From positions 1 through 23,377 of the forward strand of contig CAYSCV010000010.1 of NCBI GenBank assembly GCA_964429715.1: 23,377 bases of DNA, read 5' to 3'. The notes below the pieces were generated by a model. The model saw only the letters and a program-made list of their open reading frames with translations, ran no database searches and was not told the DNA's origin. The position numbers and the translations under genes were made by a program. Positions 11,336 to 18,929 of this stretch are shown here, one piece after another. Source of the stretch: JACPNA01 sp964429715. GTDB lineage: Archaea; Nanobdellota; Nanobdellia; Woesearchaeales; GW2011-AR9. Every line of letters starts with the position of its first letter. Positions within the stretch are counted from its first letter, which is position 1.

Positions 11336-13366
11336 ATGGCAAAAAAAGTAAGTTCATTACAAGCAAAATCTATTAAACCAATTGGGATGAAGCAGGAGCA
11401 AGGGGGGCTGTTGGGCAGTGGGGCAGCAGGCGGTGGGGCTGTTGGGCAGTTGGGTGGTACAGGGCAAGCAGGGGGTGGAGCGGGGTTAGATCAAATGCAG
11501 GGGGTAATGCCAAAATTGCCACCAGAATTAGAGAAGAAGTTGCAGTTGTTAAAAGAGAAATTGGATTCTTTCAAAGCAAAAGTGTTGGATAAGTTTGGTG
11601 ATTATATTGTGGGAATTACGTTGTTGCCTCCGGATAAACAAATGCCTGCGGCGGAAGGAGAGCAAAGTGGTGAGGCGGGGTTGCCGGCAGGTGAAAGAGG
11701 ATCAAAAGGAGGAGCAGCACCTGAAGGACAGAAATCGGAACCAATCGATGAGAAGAAGATACATGTGCTTGTGGTTGTAGATGATACAACGTCTTCGACG
11801 ATGTCAAAAGAGGAGTTATATCAGAAGTTTTCGACAATCATTAAGAAAATTGGGGAAGAAACGGATAAAGATTTAATTCCACAAAGTATTTTGTTAACGG
11901 ATTTATGGCAGAATTGTTATGATGCGAAGTATGATTTAAATCGATTGATTGCGATGGGAGCACCGATTTATGATAATGGGATGTTAGCTGCAATCAAGAT
12001 TGCCGAGATTCATAAGTCGATGGTGATTAAGAAGTTTGAGAAGTATATTTTAAGTTATGTTTTAGCGGGTTCGCTTACGCAAGGGCGTGCTACTGCGACG
12101 TCTGATATTGATGTGTGGATTGTGATTGATGATACAGATGTCAAGAAGATGACGCGCGTGGAGTTGAAAGATAAATTGCGGTCAATTATCATTGGGATGG
12201 GAGCGGAAGCAGGAGAGATGACAGGTATTAAGAATAAGTTGAATATTCAGGTGTATATTTTAACTGATTTTTGGGAGTCGTTAAAAGAAGCGAATCCAAT
12301 TATTTTTACATTGCTACGAGATGGGGTGCCATTTTATGATCGGGGCATTTTTATGCCATGGAAGCAGTTGCTACGGATGGGACGAATTAAACCTTCGCGA
12401 GAAGCGATTGATTTGTTTATGAGTACGGGTGAGCAGAGTATTTCACGTCTGAAATTGCGCTTGAAAGATATGGGGATGGAGGATACGTATTATGCGATTC
12501 TTACGCCAAGTCAGGCGGCAATTATGTTGTATGGGCTGCCACCGCCAACACCGCGAGAGACGCCAGAAGTGATGGAAGAGATTTTTGTGAAGCGGGAGAA
12601 GTTACTTGAGCAGGAGTATGTAAACATTTTGAAGAATAATGTAGATATTCGCAAAAAAATTGAGCATGGAGATAAAAAAGAGTTGAGTGGGACGGAACTT
12701 GACGGGTTGATTACGAATGCGGAGAAGTATCTGAAGCGGATTGGGGAGTTGTTTAAAGAGATTGAGCAGCGACACAATGAGAAAAGTATTACAGTGTTGT
12801 ATGATGAAGTTGTGACTATAATTCGTGATGTGTTGAAGCTGGAAGGTGTTGAGCGGGCGAATGATAATGAGATTGTGTTGTTGTTTGAGAAAGAACTGGT
12901 GAGTACAGGTAAAGTGCCGGATAGGTATTTACGTGATCTAAATGAGATAATTGATGCGAAGAAGAAGTATGATGCGAAGAAGCTTGATAAGATTGATATT
13001 GAAAATGCACGTAAAGGAAGCGGCGGATTGATTAAGTTTTTAGTGGAGTATTTGCAGCGCAAGCGAGGGCGGGAATTGGAACGGGCGCGGATTCGAATTA
13101 AGCATGGCAACAAGTTTGGGGAAATTGTGTTGTTAGATACAATGGCGTTTGTGATTCATGATGTGGATGCGAAAGAGCAGCGTATTGAAAAAGCGACGCT
13201 GTTGAAAGATGGCAGTCTTGGTCCGCTTGAGGAGAGTTCACTTGAGGAGATGGAGAAAGAGATTGCGAGAATGAAGTTCCCACCGCGGGTGTTTATCAAA
13301 GAACCTATTTTTGAGACGATCAAAGATGTGTTTGGGAGAGATGCGGAAGTGCTTGTGAATAATTAA
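11336..13366 (+). CDS. Tandem nucleotidyltransferase (degenerate + intact) with HEPN-like C-terminal half
   Basis: 676 residues. After a Gly-rich flexible start (about 20-52) there are two related Pol-beta-type nucleotidyltransferase copies. Copy 1 (about 86-225) keeps the strand pattern GDYIVGITLL, HVLVVVDDTTS, ILLTDLWQ, GAPIYDNGML but has a Gly/Glu-rich insert where the catalytic GS and DxD motifs should be. Copy 2 (about 233-345) is intact: G245S246, ten residues, D257xD259 (TSDIDVWIVIDD), then VYILTDFW and GVPFYDRGIF. From about 355 follows a long helical region typical of HEPN domains tied to such enzymes (TPSQAAIMLYGLPPPTP), with a possible RxxxxH in IRKKIEHG. The C-terminal 130 residues are basic alpha/beta. 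Target of nucleotide transfer unknown; own promoter with Shine-Dalgarno. Confidence 0.8.
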   Translation: MAKKVSSLQAKSIKPIGMKQEQGGLLGSGAAGGGAVGQLGGTGQAGGGAGLDQMQGVMPKLPPELEKKLQLLKEKLDSFKAKVLDKFGDYIVGITLLPPDKQMPAAEGEQSGEAGLPAGERGSKGGAAPEGQKSEPIDEKKIHVLVVVDDTTSSTMSKEELYQKFSTIIKKIGEETDKDLIPQSILLTDLWQNCYDAKYDLNRLIAMGAPIYDNGMLAAIKIAEIHKSMVIKKFEKYILSYVLAGSLTQGRATATSDIDVWIVIDDTDVKKMTRVELKDKLRSIIIGMGAEAGEMTGIKNKLNIQVYILTDFWESLKEANPIIFTLLRDGVPFYDRGIFMPWKQLLRMGRIKPSREAIDLFMSTGEQSISRLKLRLKDMGMEDTYYAILTPSQAAIMLYGLPPPTPRETPEVMEEIFVKREKLLEQEYVNILKNNVDIRKKIEHGDKKELSGTELDGLITNAEKYLKRIGELFKEIEQRHNEKSITVLYDEVVTIIRDVLKLEGVERANDNEIVLLFEKELVSTGKVPDRYLRDLNEIIDAKKKYDAKKLDKIDIENARKGSGGLIKFLVEYLQRKRGRELERARIRIKHGNKFGEIVLLDTMAFVIHDVDAKEQRIEKATLLKDGSLGPLEESSLEEMEKEIARMKFPPRVFIKEPIFETIKDVFGRDAEVLVNN

Positions 13367-13481
13367 TTTTTATTTTATTTATTTTACTTTTTTTGCAAAG
13401 ATTTTAAATAGTTTTAAATGGAAATAGGGTATGTAGTAACAGTATGAAGACTTAGGGGTGAGTGGTGTTTGGAAAAAAATA

Positions 13482-13928
13482 ATGAGCCAAACTGTTTATC
13501 ATGGGACAATTCTTAAAAATATTATTACTTGCTTATCCAAAGAGGAAAGTCTTATTTTATATGATCGGTCACAATCGGATATTTTAAATGGGAAAGAATT
13601 TTACGTTCATTCTAATTTTGATGTTGCGGTGATGATGGGGTTGCGAACTTCTTGTTATTTCAATTCTCCGCTGATGGTTCTGTCAGGAACTAAATTGGCT
13701 GAACAGACATTACAGATTGAAAAGATGTGGTGGGATAGGGCTATGAATATTTTTGCTAGTTTTCCAGAATTGCGCAGATTAGATGTGTCGTTTGTTTCTT
13801 CTCGTTTAATGCAAGGAGATTTATCTCTCTTATTTGAATGTGATTTAGCTGAAATACAACGAGATTATGAAAAAAATTTAAGATTCTGTGGTAATTATTG
13901 TGAGGATGCGAAGAATCCGTATTTGTGA
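13482..13928 (+). CDS. Small uncharacterised protein, possible ADP-ribosyltransferase-like fold
   Basis: A 148-residue protein starting MSQTVYHGTILKNI. The YHGT start followed by an isoleucine, about 30 residues and then LNGKEFYVHSNFDVAVMMG resembles the first strands of PARP/DarT-like ADP-ribosyltransferase folds (H-G-T, then GxxFY.. and an Ala-containing helix), but I cannot find a convincing catalytic Glu motif. There are six Cys residues and no signal peptide. The frame also opens at GTG 13458; ATG 13482 places YHGT at residue 6, which is usual for such folds. It stands alone, converging with the next gene after 13 nt. Function open. Confidence 0.6.
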   Translation: MSQTVYHGTILKNIITCLSKEESLILYDRSQSDILNGKEFYVHSNFDVAVMMGLRTSCYFNSPLMVLSGTKLAEQTLQIEKMWWDRAMNIFASFPELRRLDVSFVSSRLMQGDLSLLFECDLAEIQRDYEKNLRFCGNYCEDAKNPYL

Positions 13929-13941
13929 ATGTTTCTTTTAC

Positions 13942-14235
13942 TTAGTCTCTTATTTTATGGAATTTAAATGTGTGTATTTCTTTATTTTTCTCTTCAGTTA
14001 CATGCCAATTATCCTGTTTGTATATCTCGCAAATAGCGTTGCTGAGATATTCTGAGAGATTCCATGCGCGATAGATAAAATAATCTTGTTTTGGACTTTT
14101 TGAGAGGGGGTTAGATTCTAAAATGGTTTCAATTCCTCTAATGTGGTTTTGAACTCCAGGATATAATCGGATGTAGTGTTGTGCGATGTCTGTTTGTAGA
14201 TAGCTAGGTTGAGGGAGGGTAGTTGTGTCTGTCAT
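13942..14235 (-). CDS. Uncharacterised small protein (97 aa)
   Basis: A 97-residue protein, family unknown. Pattern: polar N-terminus (TDTTTLPQPSYLQ), helix-rich middle (TDIAQHYIRLYPGVQNHIRGIETILES), DYFIYRAWNLSEYLSNAICEIYKQDNWHV and a charged end. It begins 2 nt after the stop of the 144-residue gene, so the two are translated from one message and probably act together. There is no catalytic motif. Confidence 0.65.
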   Translation of the reverse strand: MTDTTTLPQPSYLQTDIAQHYIRLYPGVQNHIRGIETILESNPLSKSPKQDYFIYRAWNLSEYLSNAICEIYKQDNWHVTEEKNKEIHTFKFHKIRD

Positions 14236-14237
14236 TT

Positions 14238-14672
14238 TTATTCTTTTTTTGTATAGGAATATTTCCGATCAATAATAGAGGAGAGTTGATGGAGGCTTTG
14301 TTCTAAAGAGGGGACTTGTTGGGCTAAAGATTCGAGATATTTGTATGATTTTCCTGTAATGAATTCTGTTGGGCAGGGCGTAATCTTATTTATAGGTGGC
14401 CAACTAACGGATGATTCTTTGTTTCGTTTATAATGGGTCGGTTGGTTGTCCTTGAGATAGAAGCGGTGAGTGACATCAGTGTTGTCAACTTCACTTTTTG
14501 CAATTATGCGACATTCGAGAGAGAGAATATTTGTGTTGTCAGCGGTTTCTATACCAAATTTGAATTTTGCGGGTTTATCGTCATCGGTCCAAGGGGGGAC
14601 GAGATAGGTTCGCAGATATTTTGTGCTGTTTTGTTTTACTTTTTCTTCCCAGTGTGATTGTTGCCAGGTCAT
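14238..14672 (-). CDS. Uncharacterised protein (144 aa), co-transcribed with the 97-aa gene
   Basis: A 144-residue protein starting MTWQQSHWEEKVKQNSTKYL. A beta-rich core (KFKFGIETADNTNILSLECRIIAKSEVDNTDVTHRFYL) resembles a small barrel or sandwich, followed by a Pro-rich link and a C-terminal helix (LESLAQQVPSLEQSLHQLSSII). I recognise no family. A minus-strand TATA-like sequence (14695-14704) lies about 25 nt ahead of the ATG, so the message is probably leaderless. The next gene starts 2 nt after its stop codon. Confidence 0.7.
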   Translation of the reverse strand: MTWQQSHWEEKVKQNSTKYLRTYLVPPWTDDDKPAKFKFGIETADNTNILSLECRIIAKSEVDNTDVTHRFYLKDNQPTHYKRNKESSVSWPPINKITPCPTEFITGKSYKYLESLAQQVPSLEQSLHQLSSIIDRKYSYTKKE

Positions 14673-14694
14673 AATATGGTTTGAAAGTAAGGGA

Positions 14695-14704
14695 TTAATA
14701 AATG
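14695..14704 (-). promoter_or_regulatory. TATA box of the 144-aa/97-aa gene pair
   Basis: The minus-strand CATTTATTAA is 23 to 32 nt before the start codon at 14672. Confidence 0.5.
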
Positions 14705-14780
14705 TTATGATTTATTTTTTAATTTGTTTCATTTCTAACTAATGGTCTTGTTTGTTATGTTTTAGTAGTTATCATCGGTA

Positions 14781-14790
14781 TATTTTTAAA
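14781..14790 (+). promoter_or_regulatory. TATA box of the 14813 gene
   Basis: TATTTTTAAA lies 22 to 32 nt before ATG 14813. AGGAG at 14805-14809 is only 3 nt from the ATG, too close for normal Shine-Dalgarno use, so a leaderless start is more likely. Confidence 0.5.
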
Positions 14791-14812
14791 GAGGGTTGGT
14801 TTTTAGGAGTGG

Positions 14813-15505
14813 ATGAGTTATACGAAAGATGATGTTGATAAAATTGTGGGAGTGTATGCAATTGCGCTGCGAGAGCGGCGTTTGGTGTTTTCGAAACCGC
14901 AGCGCTCAGTGTTAGAAGAGGTGCTGCGGCGGGAATTGGGCGGGGTAAAAGAGAAAGGAAAAAAAGAGGAGAAGTTGTATGGGATTGCGTTGATACAAAA
15001 ATTGGCATCGCCCTCTTTGACGGTGATGATCCGAGAGCATGCGGTGGTGTTGTATGGGCAAGAGGGGGGAGTAAAGAAGTATACTGAAAATGATTTATTA
15101 GGATTATATCATCAGGCAACAAAAGGGATTGAGGGATATAGGTTTCGTAAAATGCATACAGGTATTGCTCGTCGTGTGCCGTTAGGTATTGCGGTGTTGT
15201 ACACGCTTGAGCGATATTTTCTGGATAGAGGGAAGATACAGGAGCGGCCGTTTATGGAATTGTTGCAACGGCAAGAAGGACGTGCGCAGCGTCAGTTGTT
15301 GCGGGAACCGCAAGTTATGCCTGCTGTAGTGGCGCAACCGGTGAAACTAGACAAGAAAGGGAAGGAGAATGAACGCAAACTGAAGAAGGGGCAAGAGAAA
15401 AAAGCTCCTGTTGATGATTTTGCTGACATTGATGATGTTGAGCTCAGGGAGGGGCAGGATACTTCTGAGGATGATGAGGGAGAATGGTATTGGTCAGGGA
15501 GTTAA
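14813..15505 (+). CDS. Uncharacterised protein (230 aa) with charged C-terminal tail
   Basis: A 230-residue protein of no family I know. Residues 1-155 are a helical, basic domain (YTKDDVDKIVGVYAIALRE, RSVLEEVLRRELGG, LYGIALIQKLASPSLTVMI, ending IAVLYTLERYFLDRGKI), possibly nucleic-acid-binding given its Arg/Lys content. From about 165 the chain turns into a disordered tail with Lys-rich (KKGKENERKLKKGQEKK) then Asp/Glu-rich segments and ends EWYWSGS. There is no signal peptide. Followed 69 nt later by another small plus-strand gene with its own promoter. Confidence 0.7.
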   Translation: MSYTKDDVDKIVGVYAIALRERRLVFSKPQRSVLEEVLRRELGGVKEKGKKEEKLYGIALIQKLASPSLTVMIREHAVVLYGQEGGVKKYTENDLLGLYHQATKGIEGYRFRKMHTGIARRVPLGIAVLYTLERYFLDRGKIQERPFMELLQRQEGRAQRQLLREPQVMPAVVAQPVKLDKKGKENERKLKKGQEKKAPVDDFADIDDVELREGQDTSEDDEGEWYWSGS

Positions 15506-15537
15506 TGGTTGTGATTTGATTTTAGGTCTGCTGTGCC

Positions 15538-15552
15538 ATAATATTTATATAG
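15538..15552 (+). promoter_or_regulatory. TATA box of the 15575 gene
   Basis: The segment contains ATTTATATAG and ends about 22 nt before ATG 15575, which has no Shine-Dalgarno sequence: leaderless. Confidence 0.6.
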
Positions 15553-15574
15553 TGTTTTTTGGATATTTGTACTA

Positions 15575-16069
15575 ATGACGTTATTAGATGATGTTGAGCA
15601 GCTGTTAAGAGAACTTGAGAACATAGGTGATGTCGTGATTGTGAAGAAAGAGGAACATGGTTATTTATTAGATGGTAATCCTGTTGACCGGTATGGGCAT
15701 CGAGTGGATTTTTGGATTGCATCAGTAAATGGGTTGTATTCTGCAAATGAGTTACAGTTGTATATGGAGAAATTAGTTTCAGCAGTTCCGGGGATGGAGT
15801 GCAGTGAACGTTTCCGAGAAGAAAGTGGGAGAGTGTATTTTGGGAGAGGAGAAGGTGTGGAGAGGATTTTAAAGGGGGAAGTAGATACGTTACAGTGTTA
15901 TGCACATGCTGAATTACCTACAGTGGAACGTAGAATTAGATTGAAGTTATTTCCGGATGAACACTATGTGGAAAAAGTTATACCACAAAACCTGCAGTGG
16001 CAGTATGGATGTGTGCGTGCGTATTTGGAGCGGAATAAATTGGGGCAAAGATTGGGAAAAGTGGCTTAA
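15575..16069 (+). CDS. Uncharacterised protein (164 aa)
   Basis: A 164-residue soluble protein, family unknown. It starts MTLLDDVEQLLRELENIGDVVIVKKEE, continues YGHRVDFWIASVNGLYSANELQLYMEKLVSAVPGM, then GRVYFGRGEGVERILKGEVDTLQCYAHAELP and RRIRLKLFPDEHYVEKVIP. The alternation of strands and helices suggests a compact alpha/beta domain; no motif identifies a reaction. The leaderless promoter and good coding statistics support a real gene. Confidence 0.7.
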   Translation: MTLLDDVEQLLRELENIGDVVIVKKEEHGYLLDGNPVDRYGHRVDFWIASVNGLYSANELQLYMEKLVSAVPGMECSERFREESGRVYFGRGEGVERILKGEVDTLQCYAHAELPTVERRIRLKLFPDEHYVEKVIPQNLQWQYGCVRAYLERNKLGQRLGKVA

Positions 16070-16367
16070 TAGGTCATTTATGTCTTTAATCTGAGTTTTA
16101 AGTTCAAATTTGTTTTTATTAAGTTTTTAGAGTTAAAATAACTCTTTATCAAGTTTTAAACGCTTTTTTCTGTCTCTTTTAGCAAGATTTATGAAAGTAT
16201 GTTTATAAAGAAAATTGATCTTTAGGATAGTATGAATTTGAGTTCAGTGATCGCAATAGAGTGTGTTTAACGTTTATATTTGTGGAAGACAACTCAAAGA
16301 AAAGATCAAATTATAAACGTAAGATAAAATAATAAAAACTAAAAAAATAAACTGGGGGAAACAAACA
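16070..16367. other. 298-bp gene-free region upstream of the secreted protein gene
   Basis: There is no reading frame of note. TTTATAAAG at 16202-16210 is a TATA candidate. ACGTTTATA (16270-16278) and TATAAACGT (16312-16320) form a perfect 9-bp inverted repeat 33 nt apart. If transcription starts near 16230 the message has a leader of about 135 nt containing this hairpin. GGGGGAA (16353-16359) serves as Shine-Dalgarno before ATG 16368. Confidence 0.5.
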
Positions 16368-17705
16368 ATGACAACGATATTAAAACGATTGGTCGTGGTA
16401 ATGATGTTTGTGATGTTTATGATAAGCATTGCACAAGTAGCATTAGCAGATGGAGATAAAGAAACAACTACGGATGGTAGTATAAAAACAAGTACAGAAT
16501 CAAAAGTAAGTGCCGATTCAGCTAAAGATGTGAAAGCAACAGTGAAAACTGATGCGAAAGTAAAGATTGCGGCAGAACATAAAACGGTGAAAGATCTACA
16601 GATGAAGAAAGTGGATGCAATCAAAGAAATTAAAGCTAGCGAGATGACTCAAGAGGAAAAGAAGGGTGCTATTACAGATTTGAAAGCTGAGACTAAAGGG
16701 GCAGTGAAAGAGAGTAAAGAAAAAATTAAAATGGTTAAAGAGGAACGTAAAGATAAATTGCAAGATGTACGTGAAATGGTAAAAGAAAAGCGTGAGCAGT
16801 TTCGTGCAGTAAAAGAAAAGCATAAAGATTTACGAGAAGAGTATCATAAGGAAACTGTTGATTTAAAGAAACTTAGAGATGAAGCAAAGAACTGTAAAGA
16901 AACCGATGTTGATTGTAAAGCGAAGAAAGATGATGTGAAGAAAGGGGTGCGAATGCATTTAGTGAATACAGTTGATTTGATTGGCAGCTCAGTGGCACGA
17001 TTAAATGCACGAGTAGAAGCTGCGGCAACTTTATCTGCTGATGAGAAAACACAAGCATTAGCAGAAATTGCAGCGTTACAAACAAGGTTAACAGCGCAGA
17101 GAGATGCAGTTACAGCGTTAGAAGCTAAAGAAGGTGTAACTAATGAAGAATTGAAAACAGCGGTTAAAGATTTGAAGAAGACTTGGGAAGATGTACAAAA
17201 AGCGCAAAAGCGAGTTATTGCAGGATTGATAAATGCAGAGAATGGGCATGCGGCAGAGAAACATAAAGAGTATGGAACTTCAATGCAAAAGAAGATCGAT
17301 ACACTGAAATCAAAAGGGGCTGATGTTGCAGGATTAGTTGCATTGCAAACAGAATTTGTGGCGGCACAAGCAAAATTGGAAGCAGATAGAGTAGCTGCTT
17401 TGACGGCTTGGAAAGCGGCTGAGAATAAAGCTGATGCTCAAGATGCATGGAAGAAAGCACAAGGTGTTGTTACAGAAGATTTACAAAAGTCTAAAGAGAT
17501 TTTACGTACATTTTCAGCTCTTCATAAAGAATTAGCTCAGAAAGCTGGTGTGAAAGAAAAAGCTGAAGATAGTGCAAGCACAGCTGTAACTGAGCAAGCG
17601 GCAGTTGTTGTGGCAACAAGTATCGCTGCAGATACAACAACTACGGGCTCGGCAAGTGCAGGTACGGATACAGCGGCAACAACAGAAGCGACGGCTTCTT
17701 CGTAG
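16368..17705 (+). CDS. Secreted coiled-coil protein
   Basis: 445 residues. A Sec signal peptide is clear: TILKR, a hydrophobic core (LVVVMMFVMFMISIAQVA) and likely cleavage after ALA (about 27). The mature part is almost entirely helical and charged, rich in Lys, Glu and Ala: about 60-180 is Lys/Glu-dense coiled coil (KEKREQFRAVKEKHKDLREEYHK is part of it), with one C176/C182-containing kink, and 190-390 is Ala/Lys/Gln-rich coiled coil. A Thr/Ala/Ser-rich tail (from about 400) ends without a membrane anchor. It probably forms fibres or an extracellular layer, or binds to a surface partner. The lipoprotein gene follows after 48 nt and may be that partner. Function inferred from architecture only. 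Confidence 0.75.
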   Translation: MTTILKRLVVVMMFVMFMISIAQVALADGDKETTTDGSIKTSTESKVSADSAKDVKATVKTDAKVKIAAEHKTVKDLQMKKVDAIKEIKASEMTQEEKKGAITDLKAETKGAVKESKEKIKMVKEERKDKLQDVREMVKEKREQFRAVKEKHKDLREEYHKETVDLKKLRDEAKNCKETDVDCKAKKDDVKKGVRMHLVNTVDLIGSSVARLNARVEAAATLSADEKTQALAEIAALQTRLTAQRDAVTALEAKEGVTNEELKTAVKDLKKTWEDVQKAQKRVIAGLINAENGHAAEKHKEYGTSMQKKIDTLKSKGADVAGLVALQTEFVAAQAKLEADRVAALTAWKAAENKADAQDAWKKAQGVVTEDLQKSKEILRTFSALHKELAQKAGVKEKAEDSASTAVTEQAAVVVATSIAADTTTTGSASAGTDTAATTEATASS

Positions 17706-17753
17706 AAAAGCTTTTAAACTTTTTTATTTTTCATTTATTGGAAGGTGGTTATT

Positions 17754-18008
17754 ATGGGAAAAATGATAGTAAGTGCAGTTGTATTAAGTATGTTTCTGAT
17801 TTTTGTATTAGGATGTACAAATACGGAATCGGGAAAGATAGATGGTACATCTACTACTGTGCCGGCAAGTGGGGCAGGGGTAGCTACAGCTAGTGCAGAA
17901 GAACAAGAGATTACAGCTAGTGCTGATGATCTTGCAGAATTAGATACGTTGTCTCAAGAAACAGATACAGATGTTAACTTTAAAGATTTAGAAGAATTAA
18001 CTAAGTAA
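17754..18008 (+). CDS. Small lipoprotein
   Basis: 84 residues. The signal sequence MGKMIVSAVVLSMFLIFVLGC ends in a lipobox (VLGC), so Cys21 should be lipid-modified and the mature 64 residues anchored outside the membrane. The mature part is low-complexity, rich in Thr, Ser, Ala, Asp and Glu, ending DVNFKDLEELTK. ATG 17754 follows GGAAGGTGG (17740-17748); the in-frame GTG at 17745 lies inside this Shine-Dalgarno sequence and is rejected as a start. Its position just after the secreted coiled-coil gene suggests a joint envelope role. Confidence 0.75.
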   Translation: MGKMIVSAVVLSMFLIFVLGCTNTESGKIDGTSTTVPASGAGVATASAEEQEITASADDLAELDTLSQETDTDVNFKDLEELTK

Positions 18009-18029
18009 TTCTGTTGTATTTATTTTATT

Positions 18030-18566
18030 TTATTCTTTTTTGATTAATCCATAACAGAGGTTATTATGCCAATGGTTTTCGCGGTAGAAAACGTCACGTT
18101 TTGTGCCTTCTAATTGGAAGCCGAGCTTTTGAATGATCTTCTGGGAGGCGATGTTTTCTTCAAAATGTTCGACTTCGATACGATGAAGATTAAGTATGTT
18201 AAATGCAATTTCGAGAATGGTTTTTGCGGCTTGGGAGGTTATTTTTTTCCCCCAGTGTTCTGTTGCTAACCAGTAGCCCAGAATACCTTTGCGATTTATG
18301 TTATCTATATTATCTATACTGCAGATGCCAACGATTTCGTTGTGGATCTCAATGCCATATACTAATGCTCTTTGCTGATGCTCTTTTTTTAGCGAGAGTT
18401 TGACGAAAGCTCGGGCATTCTTTTCGTTGTAGGGATATGGAATATTTGCGGTGTAGCGAACTATATCTGGTGTGATATGTTTGGTGATCGATGGGGCGTC
18501 TGTTTTTTCAAGTTTGCGCAGAATGAATGTTTTGAATACTATTTTGGTTGGGGGATTGGGAGACAT
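18030..18566 (-). CDS. GNAT acetyltransferase, RimJ/RimL type
   Basis: A 178-residue Gcn5-related N-acetyltransferase: LRKLEKTDAPSITKHI at the start, YGIEIHNEIVGICSIDNI (strands 2-4), GYWLATEHWGKKITSQAAKTILEIAF (acetyl-CoA-binding motif A) and HRIEVEHFEENIASQKIIQKLGFQLEGTKRD (motif B). This form usually acetylates protein N-termini, ribosomal proteins or amines; the target is unknown. The frame opens at 18626, but those extra 20 codons lie in the SRP RNA region, so ATG 18566 is chosen. It is immediately downstream of the SRP RNA on the same strand and may be read through from its promoter. Confidence 0.8.
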   Translation of the reverse strand: MSPNPPTKIVFKTFILRKLEKTDAPSITKHITPDIVRYTANIPYPYNEKNARAFVKLSLKKEHQQRALVYGIEIHNEIVGICSIDNIDNINRKGILGYWLATEHWGKKITSQAAKTILEIAFNILNLHRIEVEHFEENIASQKIIQKLGFQLEGTKRDVFYRENHWHNNLCYGLIKKE

Positions 18567-18590
18567 GATATTGGGAATCTTTGGTTGATG

Positions 18591-18866
18591 TTTAGAGGCA
18601 TGCCCAACTGTCGACAACCAGAACATCCATGGTTGATTCTTCTCTTTCCTCCATCCTGCGACCCTGTGAACACTGCTAGGCTCACCTTAGTGCTGCTTCG
18701 TTCCCGATCTGACACGATTCGATGAGTTAGAGTCCCACAGGACAGGACTTCGACGGTTAGACAAGAGGCCGATGAACGCTCTTGAGGCCTTCAATTAGGC
18801 TTCGGCTCCGTGTGAGGTCCGTTCACGGTAACAGCGCAGGACCAGCGCGCCAGCCTAGCTATCTCT
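18591..18866 (-). ncRNA. Signal recognition particle (7S) RNA
   Basis: The RNA core of the signal recognition particle that directs ribosomes to the membrane. On the minus strand the Alu-type 5' domain shows the conserved UGUNR as UGUUA (18833-18829). Helix 8 is unmistakable: GTGTCAGAT CG-GGAA-CG AAGCAGC (18716-18692), with a GGAA tetraloop and the AAGCAGC side of the SRP54 site. G/C-rich in contrast to its surroundings and of usual archaeal length. The 5'/3' ends are approximate: complementary segments near 18863-18870 and 18588-18597 could close the terminal helix. A minus-strand TATA box lies at 18878-18887. Confidence 0.88.
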
Positions 18867-18877
18867 ACATTTTTTTG

Positions 18878-18887
18878 TTTATAAAAG
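18878..18887 (-). promoter_or_regulatory. TATA box of the SRP RNA gene
   Basis: The minus-strand CTTTTATAAA stands about 15 to 25 nt from the expected 5' end of the SRP RNA, in otherwise gene-free DNA between the SRP RNA and MsrB. Confidence 0.55.
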
Positions 18888-18929
18888 AGTGTTTTTATAT
18901 AAGTGTTTGGGTGAAATATTTATTAAGAA

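Noticed and set aside
12511..13113. 200-codon minus-strand ORF inside the nucleotidyltransferase gene
   Set aside because: Shadow of the strongly supported plus-strand frame; its Ser/Phe/Ile-rich composition is what reverse reading of Lys/Glu-rich codons gives.
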